DNA from: Chlorobiota bacterium
Lineage (GTDB): Bacteria; Bacteroidota; Ignavibacteria; Ignavibacteriales; Ignavibacteriaceae
Direction of reading: 5' to 3'
DNA: 11,025 bases
Assembly: GCA_008363265.1 (NCBI GenBank)
Contig: RHKR01000038.1
Coordinates: 1-11,025 of the forward strand
The notes under the pieces were generated by a model. It was not told the DNA's origin and made no database searches. It saw nothing but the letters and a program-made list of their open reading frames with translations. Every line of letters starts with the position of its first letter. Position 1 is the stretch's first letter. The position numbers were made by a program, and so were the translations under genes. Shown piece after piece: positions 1 through 6,315 of this stretch.

Positions 1-170
1 CAATGGCTCAGAACCTCGCTGCTGACCTGACCGCTCTGGCGAAAAAAATGAAAGAGAGCGCCATGGAGATGCAGAAGGAGTTTGAGGAAGAGATCACAGC
101 CGGCATGCTTTACGGCTTTGCCGAAGGTTTCGAAAAAGATGCCTGGATGCTCAAGAGCTTCCTCGCCTAA
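1..170 (+). CDS. Dps/ferritin-like DNA-protection protein, C-terminal fragment (5' end outside window)
   Basis: The reading frame is open from the left edge to a TAA at 168-170 and gives about 55 residues. It is rich in Ala, Lys, Glu and Met, looks fully helical, and ends FEKDAWMLKSFLA. That ending resembles the C-terminal helix of Dps-family ferritins, where a HEK.AWMLR.L pattern is typical, and the preceding NLAAD stretch also fits a Dps C-terminal half. Dps proteins form cytoplasmic dodecamers that oxidise and store iron and protect DNA in stationary phase. The ferroxidase residues of the family lie in the N-terminal half, so they cannot be checked here. An ATG at position 3 is in frame, but I treat it as internal because the match begins mid-family. 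The gene is followed by a strong terminator, so it ends its transcription unit. The family call is by remembered motif only; another four-helix ferritin-like protein is possible. Confidence 0.62.
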   Translation, partial: MAQNLAADLTALAKKMKESAMEMQKEFEEEITAGMLYGFAEGFEKDAWMLKSFLA

Positions 171-188
171 ACCACAATCTTAAGTAGT

Positions 189-237
189 CGCGGAGACAGA
201 CGGGTTTTCATCCTGACTGTTTCCGCGTTTTTATTTT
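189..237 (+). terminator. Intrinsic terminator after the Dps-like gene
   Basis: Arms at 189-199 (CGCGGAGACAG) and 217-227 (CTGTTTCCGCG) pair over 11 positions with one G-U wobble, around a 17-nt loop. A T-rich tract follows at 228-237 (TTTTTATTTT). The structure lies 19 nt after the stop codon and reads in the same direction, which is classic rho-independent terminator architecture. Confidence 0.88.
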
Positions 238-241
238 AACT

Positions 242-254
242 GGTGATCATCACC
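242..254. promoter_or_regulatory. Odd-length palindrome GGTGATCATCACC, possible operator
   Basis: Two 6-bp arms, GGTGAT and ATCACC, are perfectly inverted around a single central base. The site lies just after the terminator of the preceding gene and about 86 nt upstream of the debranching-enzyme start codon, where a regulator could bind. A 13-bp palindrome can occur by chance. No regulator gene is adjacent, so an operator role is only a suggestion. Confidence 0.25.
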
Positions 255-299
255 TGTTTCCCCCTCCCCCAACCCTTATCTCCCCTCTTTTTGTTAAAT

Positions 300-305
300 T
301 TGACA
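300..305 (+). promoter_or_regulatory. Possible -35-like TTGACA upstream of the debranching enzyme gene
   Basis: A perfect TTGACA hexamer lies 34 nt upstream of the ATG at 340. No good TATAAT-like hexamer is found 16-18 nt downstream; that stretch reads roughly CAATAC/AATACG. The sequence between is AT-rich. A promoter is expected here because a terminator closes the upstream gene, but this exact site is weakly supported. The Shine-Dalgarno match before the ATG is also poor: only CGGA at 327-330, nine bases upstream. Confidence 0.2.
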
Positions 306-339
306 TCCTGTTATTTAAAAACAATACGGAACCATAACC

Positions 340-2403
340 ATGTCAAGAAATCGATTTTTATCAATATTAGTGGTGATGATACTGATGTCGCACACGATTA
401 TCAAGGCCCAGAAGGCCGATGATTTTATGAACGCCTACTCCGACAAGAAGCTCGGCGCATTCGTTGAAGACGGCAACACCATTTTCCGTGTCTTCGCACC
501 GAGAGCCCTTTCCGCCACCCTGAAAACCTTCAAAACCGTTGAGGATGAGACCGGCCAGGAGTTCAAGATGCACAAAGACAAAGACGGAGTCTGGGAAACC
601 TCGATAAAGGGTGAACAGTACGGCCTCTTCTACGGCTATATTATCATCAATCCTGAAGATGATGCCGCTAAAAAATCGAAGATCCTCATCCTCGATCCCT
701 ATGCCAAATCAGTGGCCACCTTCAACACCTATATGAACCCGAGAAAAGGGATCGTGGTGAAGGATGGCGATTTTGATTGGGGAAAAGAGAAGAAGAACAA
801 ATGGATCCAGCGCGACTGGCGTGACCTTATTGTTTATGAAATGCACCTCCGCGACCAGACAGCACACCCCTCATCAGGAGCCAAAAAGCCCGGCACCTAC
901 AAAGGCCTTATTGAAAAAGGGATAAAGGGCGGCATCGACTACATCAAATCACTCAATGTAAACACGATCGAGCTGCTCCCCGCACAGGAGTTCGGAAATG
1001 TCGAGATCCCGTTCAGGGACTCGATGGCCGGGCGTTTCAACACCTGGAACAACTACGAGAGGAATCACTGGGGCTACATGACCGCCGCGTTCTTCGCGCC
1101 TGAGACCTACTATGCCGAAGACTGGTCGAAATTCCGCTGGAACCAGTGGATGGGGCACTCGGATAAAGCCCGCCACCACTTCAAAGAGATGGTCCGTACA
1201 TTCCACAAAGAGGGTATCGGCGTTATGATGGATGTGGTCTATAACCACATTTCAGAGTATGAACTCGGCAGTTTCAAAGAGATCGACCCGAAATATTACT
1301 TCCGGTTAAACCCCGACGGCAGCTACATTGCCCAAAGCGGCTGCGGCAACGACTTCAGAACCGAGGCTCCGATGGCGCGCAGACTGATCATCGAAAGCCT
1401 CATCTACTGGATGAATGAATATCACATCGATGGCTTCAGATTCGACCTCGGCAAGCTCATCGACTGGGTAACCGTTGAGGAGATCAGCAAGGAACTCAGA
1501 AAAGTAAACCCGGATGTGGTGATAGTTTGTGAGCCCTGGGGCGGCGGCTACGATCCTAAAGGCTTCTCCGCGAGGGAGTGGGGCGCGTGGAACGACCAGA
1601 TCCGCAACGGAGTAAAGGGAGAGAACCCCAAGAACAACCACGGATGGATATTCCAGAAATGGTTCGGCGACAACACCCCCGAAAGAATTAAAAGCTATGT
1701 GAACGGCACCCTGATCAGGGACGATAAAGGCCTCTTCCGTAAAAAAGAGCACTCGGTAAACTACCTTGAGGCGCACGATGGCTATACACTCGGTGATTTC
1801 ATCAGGATCGGGCTCGGCGACCTGAAAGAAGGGCAGACAGTTCTCGATGTGGATAAACTCGCGAAGCTAACCCCTGAACAGATGAAACTGAACAAACTCG
1901 GAGCCCTCTTCCTCTATACCTCTCAGGGTATGACGATGATCCATGCCGGTCAGGAATATGCCCGAACCAAGGTTGTTCCTGCCGATGTAGACGTTAACGA
2001 TCCCCTCCGCGGAAAAGTTGACCACAACACCTACGACAAGGACAACGAGGTGAACTACATTAACTACAAGCATGCCGACATGAACAAGGAGCTCGTGAAC
2101 TACTACTCGGGTCTCGGCAAGCTCCGTAATACCTATAAGGCGTTCCGCCGCGCTGAGTATGAGGATGTAAAGTTCATGGATCTGAAAGATGAGTTCACAC
2201 TCGGCTACGAGCTTACTCACGGAAAAGATCATTTCGTTGTTCTCTTCAACGCGAACCGCGACAGGAAAATGGAGTTCACACTCCCTAAGGGCAACTTCGA
2301 GATACTGGTGAACGGCGAAAAAGCCGGCACCAAGAGCCTCGGCAACGCAAAAGGAAAGATAACACTTCCTGCATCTTCAGGCGTTGTGCTGAAGAAGAAA
2401 TGA
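340..2403 (+). CDS. Secreted GH13 alpha-1,6-glucan debranching enzyme (isoamylase/GlgX/pullulanase group)
   Basis: This 687-residue protein should hydrolyse alpha-1,6 branch points of glycogen-, starch- or pullulan-like glucans. A signal peptide (MSRNR, hydrophobic core about 6-21, likely cleavage after Ala23, with Ile at -3) sends it out of the cytoplasm. Residues about 35-145 look like an N-terminal CBM48/E-set domain (IFRVFAPRA, ILDPYA). The (beta/alpha)8 catalytic domain carries NHWGY, region I DVVYNH (298-303), region II GFRFD with nucleophile Asp369, region III CEPWGGG with acid/base Glu398, and region IV EAHDG with Asp480. All catalytic residues are present. The last ~70 residues look like the usual C-terminal beta-sandwich. 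HDGYTL in region IV and WGY..AAFFAPE are closer to isoamylase/GlgX, while SGCGNDF and CEPWGGG recall type I pullulanases, so exact specificity is open. No obvious terminator separates it from the next gene 86 nt downstream. Confidence 0.9.
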   Translation: MSRNRFLSILVVMILMSHTIIKAQKADDFMNAYSDKKLGAFVEDGNTIFRVFAPRALSATLKTFKTVEDETGQEFKMHKDKDGVWETSIKGEQYGLFYGYIIINPEDDAAKKSKILILDPYAKSVATFNTYMNPRKGIVVKDGDFDWGKEKKNKWIQRDWRDLIVYEMHLRDQTAHPSSGAKKPGTYKGLIEKGIKGGIDYIKSLNVNTIELLPAQEFGNVEIPFRDSMAGRFNTWNNYERNHWGYMTAAFFAPETYYAEDWSKFRWNQWMGHSDKARHHFKEMVRTFHKEGIGVMMDVVYNHISEYELGSFKEIDPKYYFRLNPDGSYIAQSGCGNDFRTEAPMARRLIIESLIYWMNEYHIDGFRFDLGKLIDWVTVEEISKELRKVNPDVVIVCEPWGGGYDPKGFSAREWGAWNDQIRNGVKGENPKNNHGWIFQKWFGDNTPERIKSYVNGTLIRDDKGLFRKKEHSVNYLEAHDGYTLGDFIRIGLGDLKEGQTVLDVDKLAKLTPEQMKLNKLGALFLYTSQGMTMIHAGQEYARTKVVPADVDVNDPLRGKVDHNTYDKDNEVNYINYKHADMNKELVNYYSGLGKLRNTYKAFRRAEYEDVKFMDLKDEFTLGYELTHGKDHFVVLFNANRDRKMEFTLPKGNFEILVNGEKAGTKSLGNAKGKITLPASSGVVLKKK

Positions 2404-2452
2404 CCAAATTGGAACAAATTGTGGCAAATAACCATTTTTATAGATATAAGTG

Positions 2453-2460
2453 TATATTTG
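2453..2460 (+). promoter_or_regulatory. Possible Bacteroidota-type -7 element (TATATTTG) for the methyltransferase gene
   Basis: TATATTTG matches the TAnnTTTG consensus of the -7 element described for Bacteroidota housekeeping promoters, and lies 29 nt before the ATG at 2490. A partner TTTG at the usual upstream distance is not evident. The overlapping TATAAG at 2445-2450 could instead be a sigma70-type -10, although a TTG-containing -35 is too far away (20-nt spacer). The surrounding gap is AT-rich. Confidence 0.3.
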
Positions 2461-2479
2461 CAGCAAGCACATAAAATTT

Positions 2480-2484
2480 AGGAG
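2480..2484 (+). promoter_or_regulatory. Ribosome binding site AGGAG of the methyltransferase gene
   Basis: AGGAG ends five bases before the ATG at 2490 (TAAAC spacer). This is a good Shine-Dalgarno sequence and fixes the start codon of the methyltransferase. Confidence 0.75.
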
Positions 2485-2489
2485 TAAAC

Positions 2490-3494
2490 ATGCCTCCTTC
2501 AAAGGCTAAAAGAAACAAGACGATAGCGCTTACTGAAAAACAGATCGAGGAATACTCTGAGAAGTTGATCAGTATTGACGCTCCCGTCACACTCGATGAC
2601 ATACTTGACAAGACGATAAACAGAAACCTCTTCGACGTCATCAAGTATCTGCCTGACGGATTCGTTGATCTCCTGATCCTTGATCCGCCGTACAATCTCG
2701 ACCGGGAGTTCGGATCATCCAAATTTAAAAAACTCCCCATTGAAGAATATTCAACCTATCTCAGGAGCTGGCTGCCTCAGTTGATCAGGTTACTGAAGCC
2801 TGAGGCAACCATCTACATATGCGGCGATTATATAAGCTCCCTTTCCATCTTCGCTGTAGCCAATGAATATTTCAGATTGAGGAACAGGATAACCTGGCAG
2901 CGTGACAAAGGACGTGGCGCCAGCAAGAACTGGAAGAACGCGATGGAAGATATCTGGTTCTTTACCAACGGTAACGACTACACCTTCAACCTCGATGCAG
3001 TAAAGGAAAAACGCTCAGTGATCGCCCCCTATAAAGAGGACGGCGAACCAAAGGACTGGGCGGACTCGGACGAGGGAAGATTCAGAATGACACATCCTTC
3101 CAACATCTGGACCGATATCACGATTCCATACTGGTCGATGTCAGAAAACACAGACCACCCGACCCAGAAACCTGAAAAACTTATCGCCAAGTTGATACTC
3201 GCCTCCTCGAATGAGGGGGATGTTGTGTTCGACCCCTTCCTGGGTTCAGGAACTTCCTCGGTTGTAGCGAAAAAACTGAACAGGCATTATGTCGGCATCG
3301 AGATCGAGAGACTATACGCCGCCACTACCGAATACCGGCTTGAGATGGCTGAGAGCGACAATTCGATCCAGGGCTATTTCGACGGTGTTTTCTGGGAGAG
3401 AAATTCCCTCAAATACCAGAAAAAACCGAAGAAAAAAGCTTCAACCGGTGACGACGACGAGGAAGAAGAGAGCGGTTTCTTTAATTTTATGTAA
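2490..3494 (+). CDS. DNA methyltransferase, beta-class N6-adenine/N4-cytosine type (solitary)
   Basis: The 334-residue protein transfers a methyl group from S-adenosylmethionine to an exocyclic amino group of a DNA base. Catalytic motif IV, DPPYN (65-69), comes first. The AdoMet-binding motif FDPFLGSGT (247-255) comes later, preceded by HPTQKPE (from His223). This order, with the target-recognition region between (about 130-215, including RDKGRGASKNWKNAMEDIW), defines the beta class. DPPY is most usual for N6-adenine methylation, with N4-cytosine the alternative. Length is typical. The C-terminus is odd: a Lys-rich stretch (311-316), then seven consecutive acidic residues (321-327), then SGFFNFM. 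No restriction endonuclease gene lies on either side; the neighbours are a sugar hydrolase and a convergent outer-membrane protein gene. It therefore looks like an orphan enzyme that could act in epigenetic marking or be a relic of a restriction-modification system. The recognition sequence cannot be read from the protein. Confidence 0.93.
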   Translation: MPPSKAKRNKTIALTEKQIEEYSEKLISIDAPVTLDDILDKTINRNLFDVIKYLPDGFVDLLILDPPYNLDREFGSSKFKKLPIEEYSTYLRSWLPQLIRLLKPEATIYICGDYISSLSIFAVANEYFRLRNRITWQRDKGRGASKNWKNAMEDIWFFTNGNDYTFNLDAVKEKRSVIAPYKEDGEPKDWADSDEGRFRMTHPSNIWTDITIPYWSMSENTDHPTQKPEKLIAKLILASSNEGDVVFDPFLGSGTSSVVAKKLNRHYVGIEIERLYAATTEYRLEMAESDNSIQGYFDGVFWERNSLKYQKKPKKKASTGDDDEEEESGFFNFM

Positions 3495-3509
3495 TGACCG
3501 ACTAAAATT

Positions 3510-3636
3510 GCACGAAGGCACAAAGAAGTTTTGATCAGGACGCGGATACACACTGATTGAGCGGATGAACGCGGAAAAAACATCGCTCATTCCTCCACGG
3601 CGGATCCTGAATCATAACTTTTTGGTGCTTTCGTGA
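3510..3636. repeat. REP/MITE-like palindromic intergenic element
   Basis: The gap between two converging genes holds an inverted-repeat structure. The left arm (3510-3540, starting GCACGAAGGCACAAAG) and the complement of the right arm (3605-3636, starting TCACGAAAGCACCAAA) match at 17 of the outer 21 positions and continue inward with TGATCAGGA against TGATTCAGGA. The core has repeated GCGGA units (GACGCGGAT, GAGCGGATGAACGCGGA) and a small inner hairpin (TGAGCG 3558-3563, CGCTCA 3584-3589). The right arm abuts the stop codon of the minus-strand gene. There is no coding capacity. It resembles the cacgaaggcac / gcggatgaacgcgg intergenic repeats I remember from environmental Bacteroidota/Chlorobiota genomes; this was not checked. 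It could be a non-autonomous mobile element, a REP sequence, or simply a bidirectional transcription stop. Confidence 0.6.
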
Positions 3637-6222
3637 TTAAAAGTTGACAGCCGTATCAACGAAAAGGTTGAACTGCTCACGGGAGATGCCTGCAGTTCCG
3701 GAGACTATGATGCCGCGGTCAAGGAATGAAAGGTAGGCCCCGATGCCGTTCGATGTGTGCCAAAGGTCAGACTCCTCACCGTTCCTAAAGACCCTCCCTG
3801 CTTCGGTGAAGAGGAAAATTCCCAGTTTCGACCAGATGATCGTCTTGACCGACCCCAGTTCGATCCTCACTTCTGCGGTGCCGTACAGTGACGCGTCACC
3901 TGAAAATCTTTCACCACGGTAGCCACGCAGGCTCTTCGATCCGCCGAGGAATGCCGCCATGTGGAATGGGTAAACCCCGCCGACCTTTTCTCCCATAAAC
4001 CTGACAGCAAATGCCGAATTCTCTATAAAACCCAGCGGCAGGTATCCACGCAGATCGAAATTGGCCGACCAGAAAATATCCCTCGCGTTAAATACTTTAG
4101 GGGTTATCGAGCCACCCGCTTTCATGTACCAGCCTGAAAGTGGCAGTTCGGCATGATCACGGTCGTCGAAGATGATCCCGGTGCTCAGTGTAAGGAGCGA
4201 CAGCCTTCCAACCCCGTAATTTCCCTCCCGGTAACCTTGCAGCAGGGAGGAATTTGGGAGCCCCACATCGAGATCGAGCAGCCTCAAGTTAAAATAGTTG
4301 CTGTAACCATGGCTCCACGGGATGTTTATTCCCACCTCACCGCCGATAGCCCGCCGCATTATCCTGTAGTTTCCATCGATATACAGATCATAGTCGAATG
4401 TGGTATGGTTGCCGAATCCATAGTAGTTATTGAAATCAACGGCTTTACGATAGGCTTTGAAAGTTACCGTGGTGCCTTCGATGATCGATCTGAAGTGGCC
4501 GATGAAATCGACGTCGTAATCTTTCGTCCATGTCGCGTAGGAGGCGTAAAACGCCATCCATGAGTCCCATGGCCGTTTTCTGAAGTCGTAGTTCGTGATT
4601 ATCGGTCCGCCGCCGATTTGGACTCCCAGTGTTGAGCCGATATCGATCACGGGATAGACTCCGTAACCGCGGCCGTGCTCGAGCATTGTGGGCTCAAGCA
4701 GTTCAAGAGTGTCTTTTGGTGCTTGCCAATCCTGCAGGAAAAAGTTGGTCCCCGGTCCCCAAATGACTGAAGTTGTGGGACTGTCGTCGTAGAACCTGTT
4801 CTTGTTCTCAGCACGGGGGATCGGGAGAAAATTGAGAAACCAGCCCCGTACTTTTGATGAGTCGATGAGTGAATCGTCACCTTTACCGCCATCGATCCTG
4901 ATGAGCGGGCCCGAATCAACTTCCCCTCTGATCACCACTTTGTCGTCCCCGTCTGCAAGGTGGATGCGGATATCTTCTGTCAGATCACCGGGGAACTCCT
5001 TGCGGTAAAGCACCCGGATTTCCTTTTTCTTAATACCTGAAACAGTCACAATGGTTGAAGTGTCGGTGCGGGTGATATCAACGCGGTCATCCTTGTCGGA
5101 GGCAAAGATATCCACTACCGAGTTGATATGTCTGAAGAATTCATCCGAGAACGCCGGCAGTTTATCGCGGCGGGAGATCAGTTTCTCCCTGATTCCGGCC
5201 ACCGAAGCGGCTTTATACTCATTCGGGAAACGGGAAAGGGCTGTATCGATCAACTCGTCTGTGAGACGGGCGACCACGAAGTTGGTGACCGAATCCCACT
5301 CCTGCCGGGTTAACTCACTCAGGAATCTTTTATCGAGGTAGCGGCCGCTCCATGTTGCAAATTCGACGGGTTCAAAATCAAAACCGAAGCTTTTCCATTG
5401 AGGTATCATCAAAGTTGATGCCCAGGGGAGGAAGCCGTCAAACTTCGAGAAGGCGCGGTCGCGGTCTTTGGGGACCGGTCGCCAGATCTCTTGGCCGTTA
5501 ACTGTGTATTTCGCCCAATTCCACTGCCCCATGTGGCGATCCCAGTCGTTAACCCAGACATCGAACAGCCTCGCTGTGAGGAAAGCAGCACCGTCAACCT
5601 TCTCTTCCCTTTTATCCATCAGGCGGAAGATCAGTTTTTCAGTCGAAACCACTTTCTCCGCGTTCGCGAATGGTGCTTCCTTTTCATCATCGGGGTTCAC
5701 CTCCATCGTACCGGTGAGGTTTTTATACTCCTCACGAAACTCTCCAAGGATGGGATCATCGGGCATGAACCAGAGCGTGGGAGGCGCGTTCAGAATTCCG
5801 AGCGAATCCATGAAAGGGGTGAGAACAAGTGGTGCCACGGGATGTGAACCGCTGATCTGGTCTTTTATGTAATCGGCAACATAAGTATCCTGAACATCGG
5901 GGGGAAGTGTAACCTCAGGGAACTTGTTGAGGGAGCGGAATTTCCACTTCTGTCCGTCTTTCCCCTTGAAATGGAGGGTTTTGGTCTGCATTCCTCCACC
6001 CCTTTTTTCGGGGATCAGACCTCCCGCAAATGTTTTCAGATCAAGAACGGGCACCCGCACCGGCGTTGCCCACACTTCGCGCCACTGATCGCCGAGAAAG
6101 AACCTGCCGAAACCACCCATCGAGTACTCCGCACCTGCTACAACAGTCACGGAATCCGTGGTTTGCGGGTGGACGGCAGTCATAAGGGTAAACAGCAGAA
6201 GCGCGAAAAGAGTATGTTTCAA
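3637..6222 (-). CDS. Omp85/D15-type outer-membrane barrel protein with kinase-like N-terminal domain
   Basis: The 861-residue protein begins with a signal peptide (KHTLFALLLFTLMTAV). From about 520 to the terminal Phe861 it reads as alternating beta-strands of an outer-membrane barrel. The Omp85/D15 hallmark GGSKSLRGYRGERFSGD (from 760) is followed by a strand with AEVRIELG. Instead of recognisable POTRA domains, residues about 45-360 form a soluble, presumably periplasmic region. It has MQTKTLHFKGKDG and KFRSLNK, then DVWVNDWDRHMGQWNW (221-236), then RPVPKDRDRAF (248-258). These resemble the catalytic loop and metal-binding Asp of atypical kinases such as CotH, FAM20 or HipA. A linker carries one RTX-like motif, GGKGDDSL (445-452). 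The start is TTG (6220-6222) with no clear Shine-Dalgarno; it is chosen because it gives a proper signal peptide and no ATG lies upstream in frame nearby. I recall similar N-terminal motifs in Bacteroidota metallophosphoesterase-Omp85 fusions (unverified). Substrate and role are unknown. BamA/TamA-like insertion or secretion is possible, but this is not BamA itself. Confidence 0.85.
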   Translation of the reverse strand: MKHTLFALLLFTLMTAVHPQTTDSVTVVAGAEYSMGGFGRFFLGDQWREVWATPVRVPVLDLKTFAGGLIPEKRGGGMQTKTLHFKGKDGQKWKFRSLNKFPEVTLPPDVQDTYVADYIKDQISGSHPVAPLVLTPFMDSLGILNAPPTLWFMPDDPILGEFREEYKNLTGTMEVNPDDEKEAPFANAEKVVSTEKLIFRLMDKREEKVDGAAFLTARLFDVWVNDWDRHMGQWNWAKYTVNGQEIWRPVPKDRDRAFSKFDGFLPWASTLMIPQWKSFGFDFEPVEFATWSGRYLDKRFLSELTRQEWDSVTNFVVARLTDELIDTALSRFPNEYKAASVAGIREKLISRRDKLPAFSDEFFRHINSVVDIFASDKDDRVDITRTDTSTIVTVSGIKKKEIRVLYRKEFPGDLTEDIRIHLADGDDKVVIRGEVDSGPLIRIDGGKGDDSLIDSSKVRGWFLNFLPIPRAENKNRFYDDSPTTSVIWGPGTNFFLQDWQAPKDTLELLEPTMLEHGRGYGVYPVIDIGSTLGVQIGGGPIITNYDFRKRPWDSWMAFYASYATWTKDYDVDFIGHFRSIIEGTTVTFKAYRKAVDFNNYYGFGNHTTFDYDLYIDGNYRIMRRAIGGEVGINIPWSHGYSNYFNLRLLDLDVGLPNSSLLQGYREGNYGVGRLSLLTLSTGIIFDDRDHAELPLSGWYMKAGGSITPKVFNARDIFWSANFDLRGYLPLGFIENSAFAVRFMGEKVGGVYPFHMAAFLGGSKSLRGYRGERFSGDASLYGTAEVRIELGSVKTIIWSKLGIFLFTEAGRVFRNGEESDLWHTSNGIGAYLSFLDRGIIVSGTAGISREQFNLFVDTAVNF

Positions 6223-6258
6223 CCGGAAATACCAAGTTATTAAATATGGATAGTAAAT

Positions 6259-6305
6259 ATAAGAAATGAAGGTCAGAGACCGGTGAATTCTAGCCGGTCT
6301 CTGAC
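6259..6305 (-). terminator. Hairpin terminator after clpB
   Basis: A perfect 12-bp stem (GTCAGAGACCGG at 6272-6283 and CCGGTCTCTGAC at 6294-6305) with a 10-nt loop lies 10 nt beyond the clpB stop codon. On the minus strand it is followed by a moderately U-rich stretch (CTTCATTTCTTATATTT). The tract is not a clean U-run, so termination may be partial. It separates clpB from the outer-membrane protein gene. Confidence 0.7.
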
Positions 6306-6315
6306 AAGGGGAATT

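Noticed and set aside
3..170. A stand-alone 55-codon small protein starting at the ATG at position 3
   Set aside because: The residues match the C-terminal half of a Dps-like protein and the frame is open to the window edge, so this ATG is most likely internal.
1306..1776. A 156-codon open frame on the minus strand
   Set aside because: It is antisense to the GH13 catalytic regions, which are conserved in the plus frame.
2404..2489. A transcription terminator after the debranching enzyme gene
   Set aside because: Only very short palindromic pieces (for example CCAAATTGG) are present, with no stable stem followed by a T-run.
2490..3636. A complete restriction-modification locus
   Set aside because: The methyltransferase is flanked by a glycoside hydrolase gene and a repeat plus a convergent barrel gene. 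No endonuclease, specificity or controller gene is seen.
4153..4563. A 136-codon open frame on the plus strand
   Set aside because: It is antisense to the beta-barrel part of the outer-membrane protein and shows no independent start signal or domain.
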